Below are positions 1-6,100 of a DNA stretch of 6,658 bases, one piece after another. The stretch is from an uncultured Lachnospiraceae bacterium (lineage in GTDB: Bacteria; Bacillota; Clostridia; Lachnospirales; Lachnospiraceae), in the NCBI GenBank assembly GCA_902784025.1, contig CACZTF010000271.1, positions 1 to 6,658 of the forward strand, written 5' to 3'. Every line of letters starts with the position of its first letter. Position 1 is the stretch's first letter. The notes beneath the pieces are model-generated. The model did no database searches. It had not been told where the DNA came from and saw nothing but the letters and a program-made list of their open reading frames with translations. The position numbers were made by a program, and so were the translations under genes.

Positions 1-5
1 AGCAG

Positions 6-236
6 ATGAATATACATCGTATCGTATGCGCTCTTGCAGCCTATGTTTTCCCTCTGGCAGTGGGAATAATGCCTGACGGATGGTTCTGGCTAATACACCC
101 TGTCGTTATCGGTCTGTTAGCGCCCAAGGCACTTCTTGATCTCAGATACCTTTACAAGTATAAGAACTACAGTTATATTGTAAGGGAGATAATTGCCAAT
201 GAATCAGCAGACAAAGGTTTTTTTGTCAAGGGATGA
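6..236 (+). CDS. Small hydrophobic membrane protein of unknown function (possibly the C-terminal part of a longer gene)
   Basis: I do not recognise this 76-residue product. Two hydrophobic stretches are visible: about residues 5-22 (IVCALAAYVFPLAVGIM) and about 27-41 (WFWLIHPVVIGLLA). They suggest two short membrane segments, followed by a Lys/Tyr-rich region (RYLYKYKNYSY) and a polar tail, which is probably cytoplasmic. The reading frame is open to the left edge: the codon before the ATG is CAG, and no Shine-Dalgarno sequence can be seen in the five available bases. The ATG may therefore be internal to a longer membrane protein. The last two sense codons (AAG GGA) double as the ribosome binding site of the next gene, which starts 3 nt after this stop, so the two are very likely co-transcribed and possibly translationally coupled. 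Coding status is supported by this tight arrangement; function is unknown. Confidence 0.6.
   Translation: MNIHRIVCALAAYVFPLAVGIMPDGWFWLIHPVVIGLLAPKALLDLRYLYKYKNYSYIVREIIANESADKGFFVKG
228..233 (+). promoter_or_regulatory. Ribosome binding site inside the end of the upstream ORF
   Basis: The sequence AAGGGA lies 6 nt before the ATG at 240. It is formed by the last two sense codons of the upstream small membrane-protein ORF. This supports the start at 240 and suggests coupled translation of the two ORFs. Confidence 0.65.
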
Positions 237-239
237 TAC

Positions 240-1559
240 ATGAAGAACAAGAAAAGCGAAAACTCCACACCCTTGTCCCTGAAGATCACCTTAGGGGTAG
301 TTATTGCTATAGCTGCGCTTGTTATTGCGTTATTGATCTTTATTAACGGAAGACAGAGGGATATGAACTTCAGATCCCGCTACACTTATGTAACGGAGCT
401 TCCTTTGCATTCCACTGATGATATGCAGCTTGCCGACGAAGCAAGTGCGTGGTTTTATGACTTTATCGGCCAGCATACCGGAACACTTGTGCCGAATGAT
501 GTACGGCTTAAGTCACTAAAGGTTGAAGATATTAGTGTGATCGATGAGGATGAAGGTGTTGTCCGTATATATTTCAGTGCTATACCTGCGGCAGACAATC
601 CGGATTTTTTCACGGATTGGAATCCCCGCTATGTAAACGGAAGAATGTATTGTGACTGGGCAGTGAAACTTGGTATCAAGACTATCCCGGAAAATAAAGA
701 CGGCGTATATGTTATTTCCATAGCAGATAATTCTGACTACATTCCGGAAGAAAAACCGGTAGATCCTGATAATTATGCAGATGAATTCGTGCAGTACCGT
801 ATCCGTTCCTCTACACTTGAGGTAAGCTTTGACGGAGGAGAAACATATTCTGCTGTTCCTGTTGACCTGAAGAATCTGATACTCTCGGATAATGACACCA
901 GTGTGCTTGAAGAAGGCAGTTACGTTCTTTCCCAGGCAGTCTGTGCTTTTGTTACGGGAGGAGCCACCATAAACGGTGAAAAGGTTCCGGTTTCCGTTGT
1001 ATATTCCCAGGATCAGGGAGAAAATTGGGTTACTACACCGGTAGATCAGATATTCGATGTTTCAAAGATATATATGAAAATGTTCGGAGAGTCGGATGGT
1101 GTTCTGGTACTGGCATATGCTAATTCCGGAGAGCAGGAATTTTCAAAAATCTACCGTACGGTTGATGGTTGTGAGAGTTGGGAACATATAGGAAACGGAC
1201 CTTCTGATTATGCACTTAAAGGTGTTTTGTATACCGATGTGGACACCGCATTTTTTACATATCATTACAACAAGAATCTTAAGAACAATCTAAGTTCGTC
1301 ACATGATGGAGGAAAGAAGTTTGCAGATGTGGTCCTTCCTGAAGGAAAGCTCGAGAAGGAATCCGATGGACAGGAACTGAAATGGTCGGATGTTTTTAAA
1401 GAGACGAGTGTTCCGATTCAGGATGAGAGCGGTAATTTAGTCGTATATATGACCCAGGGAGATGGCGGTAATTATATGGGTGGCCAGGCAGCAGCGAAGT
1501 ATGTTTCTACAGACAATGGTAAAACCTGGAAATTCACTGAAATCGTACAGTCAAAGTAA
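240..1559 (+). CDS. Membrane-anchored extracytoplasmic protein with five Asp-box (BNR/sialidase-like) repeats
   Basis: This 439-residue protein has a Lys-rich N-terminus (MKNKK) followed by one strongly hydrophobic helix at about residues 15-36. There is no obvious signal-peptidase or lipobox site, so it is probably an N-in type II anchor with the rest outside the membrane. Residues about 45-185 form an acidic globular part without a motif I recognise. Residues 190-439 contain five octapeptides matching the Asp-box pattern S/T-x-D-x-G-x-x-W/F/Y: SFDGGETY (196), SQDQGENW (256), TVDGCESW (307), SHDGGKKF (354) and STDNGKTW (423). Asp-boxes mark turns in beta-propeller folds of sialidases, VPS10 and YCF48-like proteins. 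I see no sialidase FRIP motif or arginine triad, so sialidase activity should not be assumed. A ligand-binding propeller on the cell surface is an inference. The start is supported by AAGGGA 6 nt upstream. No terminator is visible before pcrA, 49 nt downstream of the stop. Confidence 0.85.
   Translation: MKNKKSENSTPLSLKITLGVVIAIAALVIALLIFINGRQRDMNFRSRYTYVTELPLHSTDDMQLADEASAWFYDFIGQHTGTLVPNDVRLKSLKVEDISVIDEDEGVVRIYFSAIPAADNPDFFTDWNPRYVNGRMYCDWAVKLGIKTIPENKDGVYVISIADNSDYIPEEKPVDPDNYADEFVQYRIRSSTLEVSFDGGETYSAVPVDLKNLILSDNDTSVLEEGSYVLSQAVCAFVTGGATINGEKVPVSVVYSQDQGENWVTTPVDQIFDVSKIYMKMFGESDGVLVLAYANSGEQEFSKIYRTVDGCESWEHIGNGPSDYALKGVLYTDVDTAFFTYHYNKNLKNNLSSSHDGGKKFADVVLPEGKLEKESDGQELKWSDVFKETSVPIQDESGNLVVYMTQGDGGNYMGGQAAAKYVSTDNGKTWKFTEIVQSK
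825..1529 (+). repeat. Five Asp-box repeats encoded within the membrane-anchored protein
   Basis: Protein-level repeats, each of eight codons, start at 825, 1005, 1158, 1299 and 1506. They share the pattern small hydroxyl residue, x, Asp, x, Gly, x, x, aromatic. The third has Cys where the conserved Gly normally sits. Spacing between box starts is 60, 51, 47 and 69 residues, consistent with one box per beta-propeller blade. The DNA itself is not repeated closely, so this is an old, diverged repeat rather than a recent duplication. Confidence 0.8.
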
Positions 1560-1603
1560 AACGGGCAGATATTATAAAACATTTATCATAATAAAAAAAT
1601 AAC

Positions 1604-1607
1604 AGGA
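1604..1607 (+). promoter_or_regulatory. Ribosome binding site that decides the pcrA start
   Basis: AGGA lies 7 nt before the ATG at 1615 but only 1 nt before the other in-frame ATG at 1609. Only the 1615 codon has normal spacing, so the protein should begin MNITELN rather than MIMNITELN. Confidence 0.65.
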
Positions 1608-1614
1608 AATGATC

Positions 1615-4077
1615 ATGAATATTACTGAATTAAATGAAATGCAGCAGGAGGCGGTTCGTCACACGGACGGGCCGCTTCTTATAATAGCCGGTGCCGGATC
1701 AGGTAAGACTAAAGTGCTTACATATCGTATAGCTTATCTCATAGAGGAATGCGGGGTAGATCCCTATAATATACTGGCCATCACATTTACCAATAAAGCT
1801 GCCGGTGAAATGAAGAGCAGGGTTTGTGACATAACACCTATGGGTGATCATGTATGGGTCAGTACCTTTCATTCCATGTGTGTCAGAATACTGCGGAGAT
1901 TTGCGGAAACCATCGGATACACAAGAGATTTTGCGATATATGATACCGATGATTGTAAGTCTGTCATGAAAGAGCTTTTTAAGAAGAACAACGTAAATAC
2001 GCAGTATTATAAAGAGAGAAATGTTCTTGCTTCCATTTCGGCCGCAAAAGATGAACTGAAAAGTCCTGCAGACCTTAAAAGAGAAGCAGAGTCGGATTTC
2101 AAGCTTAAGACCATTGCGGATCTTTACGAACAGTACATGGCAGAACTGAAAGCAAACAATGCCATGGATTTTGACGATCTGATATACAATACAGTTGCGC
2201 TTTTTAAAGAGGAGCCGGCAGCACTTGAAACTTATGCTGACAGGTTTCGTTATATAATGGTGGATGAGTATCAGGATACAAATACATCCCAGTTTCAGCT
2301 GGTTAGTTTACTGGCAGGCAAATGGCGTAATCTTTGTGTTGTAGGAGATGATGATCAGTCTATTTATAAGTTCAGGGGTGCAAACATTGAAAATATCCTG
2401 AGTTTTGAAAGGGTCTTTGAAGGAGCAAAGGTAATAAAACTGGAACAGAATTACAGGTCTACATCGGTTATCCTGGATGCGGCGAACTCCGTTATAAAAA
2501 ATAACGGCAGGAGAAAAGGTAAAACTCTTTGGACAGGAAATGAGGAGGGGGAGAAAGTTTCCCTGCTCATGTATGATAATGCATATCAGGAAGGAGAGGG
2601 TATTGCATCAAGTATATCAGCTCTTTTACGGGAGGGTTATTCCTGCAGCGATTTTGCAGTGCTTTACCGGACTAATGCACAGTCACGCATCATAGAAGAA
2701 AAGTTTATTATTGAGAATATACCTTACAGGATATATGGCGGTGTTAATTTCTATCAGAGGCGTGAGATAAAGGATATACTTGCTTATCTGAAAGTGTTGG
2801 TTAATCCTGCAGACGGTCAGTCCATAAGAAGGATAATAAATGTGCCGAGAAGGGGCATAGGACAGACCAGCATAGACAGAGTTCAGGCGTTTGCAGACAG
2901 GGAAGGTATCAGTTTTTACGAAGCGCTTAAGTCCGGAAGAGACATTCCTGATCTGGGAAATGCATGTAAAAAAACCGATGCTTTTCTGGAACTGATAGAA
3001 GGCTTTAAAGAAAAGGCTGCTGTATTATCTTTGGAAGAACTGGTCCAAGACATAATAGGATCAACCGGATATACGGAGTATATATGTTCCGGTCTGAGCA
3101 CTGATGAAGCAGCTGATAGGCAGGATAATATAGATGAATTATTTAACAAGATAGCTGATTTTGAGTCGGGATATTCAGCCGGAGAAGATGCTGAAGATGA
3201 TCAGCTTGGTGCATTGAAAGCTTTTTTGGAGGATGTATCTCTGGTAGCAGATACGACCACGGGAGAAGATGAAGGTGCCAGGGTTTCTCTGATGACTCTT
3301 CATTCCGCAAAAGGATTGGAATTTCCCGTGGTTTTTATGGCGGGAATGGAGGATGGCCTTTTTCCCAGCTATATGTCTGTCAGCGTTATGGATGAAGACA
3401 GGTCTGAACTGGAGGAAGAGCGCAGACTTTGTTATGTAGGCATAACGCGGGCGGAGAAAAAACTATACATGACATTTGCAAGGGAAAGACTGGTAAGAGG
3501 AGAGAGACATACAAGCAGGATTTCCAGATTTGTAAGCGAGATCGCTCCTGATCTTTTGGAAAGGGTTAATAATTCCTGTGTAGGTGATGATTTCGGTTTT
3601 GAAAACGAAGGCAGGGTTTTCAGATTTCCTGATGATGAAAAGTCTGAGAATACGACGGAGAAGAAACCCTGGCGCCGGGGAGGATTTGTTCCGAAAAACA
3701 AAGCAAAATTTGATTTTATGAATATGGGTGGAGCGGTAAAACCTGCTGCGTCCGTATCATCCGCAGTATCCCGGCCGGAAAACAGATCAAAACCTGCTCC
3801 GGAGCCTGCCTCCCGTTCTGCTTCTGCAGATCCCGGTTTCGGGAAGGATTTTAACGCTGAATTCGGTAGTGGAGGAACGGATCAGAAGGGAAGCTATACA
3901 AAACCGGCTGTTTCAGGTTTTTGTCCGGGGGACAGAGTCAATAATGAGAGATTCGGTGACGGGACAGTCATCAGCGTGGAAGATAAAGGGAGGGATAACC
4001 TTCTGACTGTTGATTTTGATGAAATGGGGACAAAGAAGATGTTCGAAGGATTTATCGTACTACGCAAGATACCCTGA
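1615..4077 (+). CDS. pcrA: ATP-dependent DNA helicase PcrA (UvrD/Rep family, SF1A)
   Basis: PcrA is a cytoplasmic 3'-5' DNA helicase used in nucleotide excision repair, rolling-circle replication, removal of RecA and handling of replication-transcription conflicts. At 820 residues this is slightly longer than the usual 720-780. Visible motifs, numbered from the ATG at 1615, are: Q-motif LNEMQQEAV near 6-14; Walker A AGAGSGKT 25-32; motif Ia TFTNKAAGEM 57-66; motif Ib STFHSMC near 83; Walker B VDEYQDT 216-222; motif III GDDDQSIYKFRGA 244-256; motif IV QNYRS 278-282; an RREIKD segment near 382-387; motif V LHSAKGLEF 562-570; and motif VI VGITRAEKKLY 608-618. A low-complexity Pro/Ser/Ala-rich linker (about 653-767) leads to a C-terminal Tudor-like module (about 769-820, GDRVNNERFGDGTV), which in PcrA/UvrD is known to contact RNA polymerase. 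No key residue is missing. No clear promoter is seen in the short gap upstream, so transcription may come partly from the preceding genes. Confidence 0.97.
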   Translation: MNITELNEMQQEAVRHTDGPLLIIAGAGSGKTKVLTYRIAYLIEECGVDPYNILAITFTNKAAGEMKSRVCDITPMGDHVWVSTFHSMCVRILRRFAETIGYTRDFAIYDTDDCKSVMKELFKKNNVNTQYYKERNVLASISAAKDELKSPADLKREAESDFKLKTIADLYEQYMAELKANNAMDFDDLIYNTVALFKEEPAALETYADRFRYIMVDEYQDTNTSQFQLVSLLAGKWRNLCVVGDDDQSIYKFRGANIENILSFERVFEGAKVIKLEQNYRSTSVILDAANSVIKNNGRRKGKTLWTGNEEGEKVSLLMYDNAYQEGEGIASSISALLREGYSCSDFAVLYRTNAQSRIIEEKFIIENIPYRIYGGVNFYQRREIKDILAYLKVLVNPADGQSIRRIINVPRRGIGQTSIDRVQAFADREGISFYEALKSGRDIPDLGNACKKTDAFLELIEGFKEKAAVLSLEELVQDIIGSTGYTEYICSGLSTDEAADRQDNIDELFNKIADFESGYSAGEDAEDDQLGALKAFLEDVSLVADTTTGEDEGARVSLMTLHSAKGLEFPVVFMAGMEDGLFPSYMSVSVMDEDRSELEEERRLCYVGITRAEKKLYMTFARERLVRGERHTSRISRFVSEIAPDLLERVNNSCVGDDFGFENEGRVFRFPDDEKSENTTEKKPWRRGGFVPKNKAKFDFMNMGGAVKPAASVSSAVSRPENRSKPAPEPASRSASADPGFGKDFNAEFGSGGTDQKGSYTKPAVSGFCPGDRVNNERFGDGTVISVEDKGRDNLLTVDFDEMGTKKMFEGFIVLRKIP

Positions 4078-4103
4078 GAAGAATAAATAAATAAAAAAAA
4101 GAT

Positions 4104-4156
4104 AAGACAGAGGACTGGTCACATTGATCGAAAAAGGTTATCTGTCTTTTTTATTT
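4104..4156 (+). terminator. Probable intrinsic terminator after pcrA
   Basis: AAGACAGA (4104-4111) is perfectly complementary to TCTGTCTT (4141-4148), and the right arm runs into a T-rich tract (TCTTTTTTATTTT). The loop is long (29 nt), but a small internal stem is possible, GGTC (4117-4120) with GATC (4126-4129). An A-rich stretch precedes the left arm. Its place between the pcrA stop and the pyrF promoter fits transcript separation. The large loop and only three or four G/C pairs make it a weak-to-moderate terminator. Confidence 0.6.
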
Positions 4157-4190
4157 TGAAGCATTACAAAAGCTTTTTATTCTTTTCTGA

Positions 4191-4219
4191 TTTAAAAAAA
4201 GGCTGTAATAGTGTATAAT
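4191..4219 (+). promoter_or_regulatory. Sigma-A-type promoter for pyrF
   Basis: A perfect TATAAT -10 box lies at 4214-4219. A weak -35 candidate, TTTAAA (4191-4196, four of six matches to TTGACA), stands 17 nt upstream in AT-rich DNA. Transcription would start near 4226, giving a leader of only about 29 nt before the pyrF ATG. That is too short for a PyrR- or leader-peptide-type attenuator. It lies directly downstream of the pcrA terminator. Confidence 0.6.
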
Positions 4220-4240
4220 CTACAAAGATGTGTGTATAAA

Positions 4241-4246
4241 AGGGAG
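4241..4246 (+). promoter_or_regulatory. Ribosome binding site that decides the pyrF start
   Basis: AGGGAG is followed 8 nt later by the ATG at 4255. The alternative in-frame GTG at 4246 overlaps this Shine-Dalgarno sequence and has no other one upstream, so the ATG at 4255 is preferred. Confidence 0.7.
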
Positions 4247-4254
4247 TGAGGATA

Positions 4255-5175
4255 ATGATCGACAGATTTATAGAAAAAATAAAGGAAACAGGTGCTCCTG
4301 TATGTGTGGGACTTGATCCGAAAGTGAGTATGCTCCCAATGTCTGTATCCGACAGGATATTCGCAGAAAATGGTAAGTCTCTTGAATCCATAGCCGGAGC
4401 TTTTTTTGAGTACAACAAGGGAATAATAGATGCGGTAAAGGATCTGGTGCCATCAGTAAAGCCCCAGATCGCCATGTATGAGGAGTTAGGGATCCCGGGA
4501 CTTATCTGTTATCAGGATACGGTAAAATATGCAAAGGATGCAGGGCTTATCGTGATAGGAGATGTAAAAAGGGGAGATATAGGTTCCACGTGTGCCTCAT
4601 ATGCAGCTGCACATCTGGGACAGACAGAGGGCGAGACTACGTTTGCCACGGATTATGCTACTGTAAATCCTTACATGGGAAGCGATGGTATAAATGAGTT
4701 TTTGAAGGCGGGTTTGGAATATGACAGAGGTATCTTCGTGCTGGTGAAGACATCTAATCCCTCAAGTGCGGAATTCCAGGATCTGGATATAAACGGAGAG
4801 AAACTGTATGAAAAGGTGGCAGTCAAGGTCTCACAATGGGGAGAGGCATCCATAGGCAAATGTGGTTTTTCCGATGTGGGTGCCGTAGTTGGCGCCACAT
4901 ACCCCGAAGTAGGCAGACGGCTGCGCAAACTTATGCCCCATACAATGTTCCTGGTTCCGGGATACGGTGCCCAGGGAGCAGGCGGTGCGGATCTTAAGGA
5001 TTATTTCGATAAAGACGGTCTGGGTGCAGTTGTGAACAGTTCAAGAGGGATAATAGCTGCATACAGGAAAGATGAGTATTCTTCTTACGGAGATGAAGGA
5101 TATGCTGAAGCAGCCAGGGCTGCGACCCTGGATATGATCAGGGATCTCAGGGAGAATGCCGGAGTTTACAGATAA
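4255..5175 (+). CDS. pyrF: Orotidine 5'-phosphate decarboxylase (long subfamily)
   Basis: PyrF converts OMP to UMP and CO2, the last step of de novo UMP synthesis, in the cytoplasm and without a cofactor. At 306 residues it matches the long bacterial subtype (subfamily 2) rather than the ~240-residue E. coli type. Numbered from the ATG at 4255, the motifs are: VGLDPK 18-23 (substrate-binding Asp); VKPQ with K69; the catalytic D-x-K-x-x-D signature DVKRGDIG with D103, K105 and D108; VNPYMGSDG near 137-145; LVKTSNPSS near 163-171; VGATYP near 212-217; the phosphate-loop segment PGYGAQGA 235-242; and NSSRGI with the phosphate-binding R264. All catalytic residues are present and the gene is full length. 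It has its own promoter and ribosome binding site. The next genes, pyrK and pyrD, catalyse an earlier step of the same pathway, so this is a pyrimidine biosynthesis cluster, probably one operon. Confidence 0.97.
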   Translation: MIDRFIEKIKETGAPVCVGLDPKVSMLPMSVSDRIFAENGKSLESIAGAFFEYNKGIIDAVKDLVPSVKPQIAMYEELGIPGLICYQDTVKYAKDAGLIVIGDVKRGDIGSTCASYAAAHLGQTEGETTFATDYATVNPYMGSDGINEFLKAGLEYDRGIFVLVKTSNPSSAEFQDLDINGEKLYEKVAVKVSQWGEASIGKCGFSDVGAVVGATYPEVGRRLRKLMPHTMFLVPGYGAQGAGGADLKDYFDKDGLGAVVNSSRGIIAAYRKDEYSSYGDEGYAEAARAATLDMIRDLRENAGVYR

Positions 5176-5207
5176 GGCAGGCTGACGGTTCTCTGTATTG
5201 TTTTCAT

Positions 5208-5277
5208 TGAAAGATCCCTGCTTTGCCGGAAGGTCATAGTTAACCTTATCATATCGTAAGACAAGGGATGGTTTTCA
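5208..5277 (+). other. Possible structured RNA element between pyrF and pyrK
   Basis: TGAAAG plus ATCCCT (5208-5219) can pair with AGGGAT plus TTTTCA (5264-5269 and 5272-5277). This gives about 12 pairs, one of them G-U, with a two-base GG bulge at 5270-5271. Inside it, AAGGT (5230-5234) pairs with ACCTT (5243-5247) around an 8-nt loop. No T-tract follows, so it is not a simple terminator. It could be a leader or processing structure for pyrK, or chance pairing. I do not recognise it as a known riboswitch or as a PyrR-binding loop. Confidence 0.3.
5223..5252 (+). promoter_or_regulatory. Weak candidate promoter upstream of pyrK
   Basis: TTGCCG (5223-5228) and TATCAT (5247-5252) are separated by 18 nt and match the sigma-A consensus at four and five of six positions. 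The 144-nt gap before pyrK leaves room for a second start, but the match is weak and it overlaps the possible RNA fold. Read-through from pyrF is equally likely. Confidence 0.2.
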
Positions 5278-5319
5278 GTGTAAAAAGACATAAGGTAAGT
5301 ATTAAAGTGTGAGGTAAAT

Positions 5320-6087
5320 ATGAAATTTTGTAAAAACATAAAGATACTATCGAATACGGCCCTTACGGATGACATTTACGATCTTCGTCTGGAATGTCCG
5401 GATATAACTTCCGAAGCAAAGCCCGGACAGTTTGTAAACATCTACCTGAATGATGAGGCACACCTGCTTCCGCGTCCGATCAGTATTTGTGAGGTGAACG
5501 GCAGTGAGCTTCGCGTGGTCTACCGTGTTGTGGGTGTCGGAACGAAGCTCCTGTCTGAAGCAAAGCCCGGTGAGACTCTGGACGTGACCGGTCCTGTGGG
5601 AAATGGATACGACACAGATATGATAAACTCGTCTTTTTCCCGGGTTATGCTCTTTGGCGGCGGAGTGGGCATACCTCCCATGCTGGAGCTGTCAAAACGA
5701 CTTAAAGTAAGGACTGATGTTTTCCTGGGATACCGGGATGTTTTGTTTTTGGAAAAGGATTTTCCTGCAAGTGTTACTGTACACATTTCCACAGAGGACG
5801 GCAGCGCCGGAACAAAGGGAAATGTGATGGATGCACTTAAGGAAAGCGGGATCAAGGGAGACTGTATATGTGCCTGCGGACCGGGACCTATGCTCCGGGC
5901 TATCAGGGCATATTCCGAAGAGAATGATATAAAGGCGTACTTTTCTCTTGAGGAGCATATGGCATGTGGCGTGGGAGCCTGTCTTGGATGTGTCTGTAAA
6001 ACAAAAGATGAGGATGAGCATTCCCGGGTGAAAAATGCACGGGTTTGTGTGGACGGGCCGGTGTTTGAAGTCGATAAGCTTGAGTAA
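5320..6087 (+). CDS. pyrK: Dihydroorotate dehydrogenase B, electron transfer subunit PyrK
   Basis: PyrK carries FAD and a 2Fe-2S cluster and passes electrons from the FMN of PyrD to NAD+. In the class 1B enzyme the two subunits form a cytoplasmic PyrD2-PyrK2 complex. The 255-residue length is normal for the family. Order of parts: an FNR-like FAD-binding barrel with the RPxS motif RPISI (52-56) and GPVGNGYD (91-98); a nucleotide-binding domain with the glycine-rich FGGGVGIPPM (112-121) and ACGPGPML (185-192); then the C-terminal cluster-binding segment with Cys216, Cys221, Cys224 and Cys243. The first three Cys have the classical C-x4-C-x2-C spacing; the fourth is 18 residues further on, past an acidic Lys/Asp/Glu stretch. 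An additional Cys226 also occurs. The start has GAGG 5 nt upstream (5311-5314). pyrD follows after 13 nt, as expected for partners made in equal amounts. Confidence 0.95.
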   Translation: MKFCKNIKILSNTALTDDIYDLRLECPDITSEAKPGQFVNIYLNDEAHLLPRPISICEVNGSELRVVYRVVGVGTKLLSEAKPGETLDVTGPVGNGYDTDMINSSFSRVMLFGGGVGIPPMLELSKRLKVRTDVFLGYRDVLFLEKDFPASVTVHISTEDGSAGTKGNVMDALKESGIKGDCICACGPGPMLRAIRAYSEENDIKAYFSLEEHMACGVGACLGCVCKTKDEDEHSRVKNARVCVDGPVFEVDKLE

Positions 6088-6100
6088 AAAAGGAGTATAT

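Noticed and set aside
240..1559. Calling the Asp-box protein a sialidase.
   Set aside because: Asp-boxes occur in many propeller proteins. No FRIP motif, arginine triad or catalytic Tyr/Glu arrangement could be identified.
1560..1614. A promoter for pcrA around TATTAT (1570-1575).
   Set aside because: The DNA is simply AT-rich and no acceptable -35 hexamer lies 16-18 nt upstream (acagtc at 1547-1552).
4246..4254. GTG at 4246 as the pyrF start.
   Set aside because: The GTG sits within the Shine-Dalgarno sequence and has no ribosome binding site of its own. The ATG at 4255 is spaced 8 nt from AGGGAG.
5211..5232. A PyrR-binding loop suggested by the AUCCCUG core in the pyrF-pyrK gap.
   Set aside because: The remembered consensus (ARUCCNGNGAGGYU) breaks down after UCC: no GNGAGG follows, and no antiterminator/terminator pair is visible.
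5292..5312. A tiny start-stop element (AAGG, then GTG TGA) just before the pyrK ribosome binding site.
   Set aside because: The 11-nt spacing is poor, the GTG is out of frame with pyrK, and such a combination is easily expected by chance.
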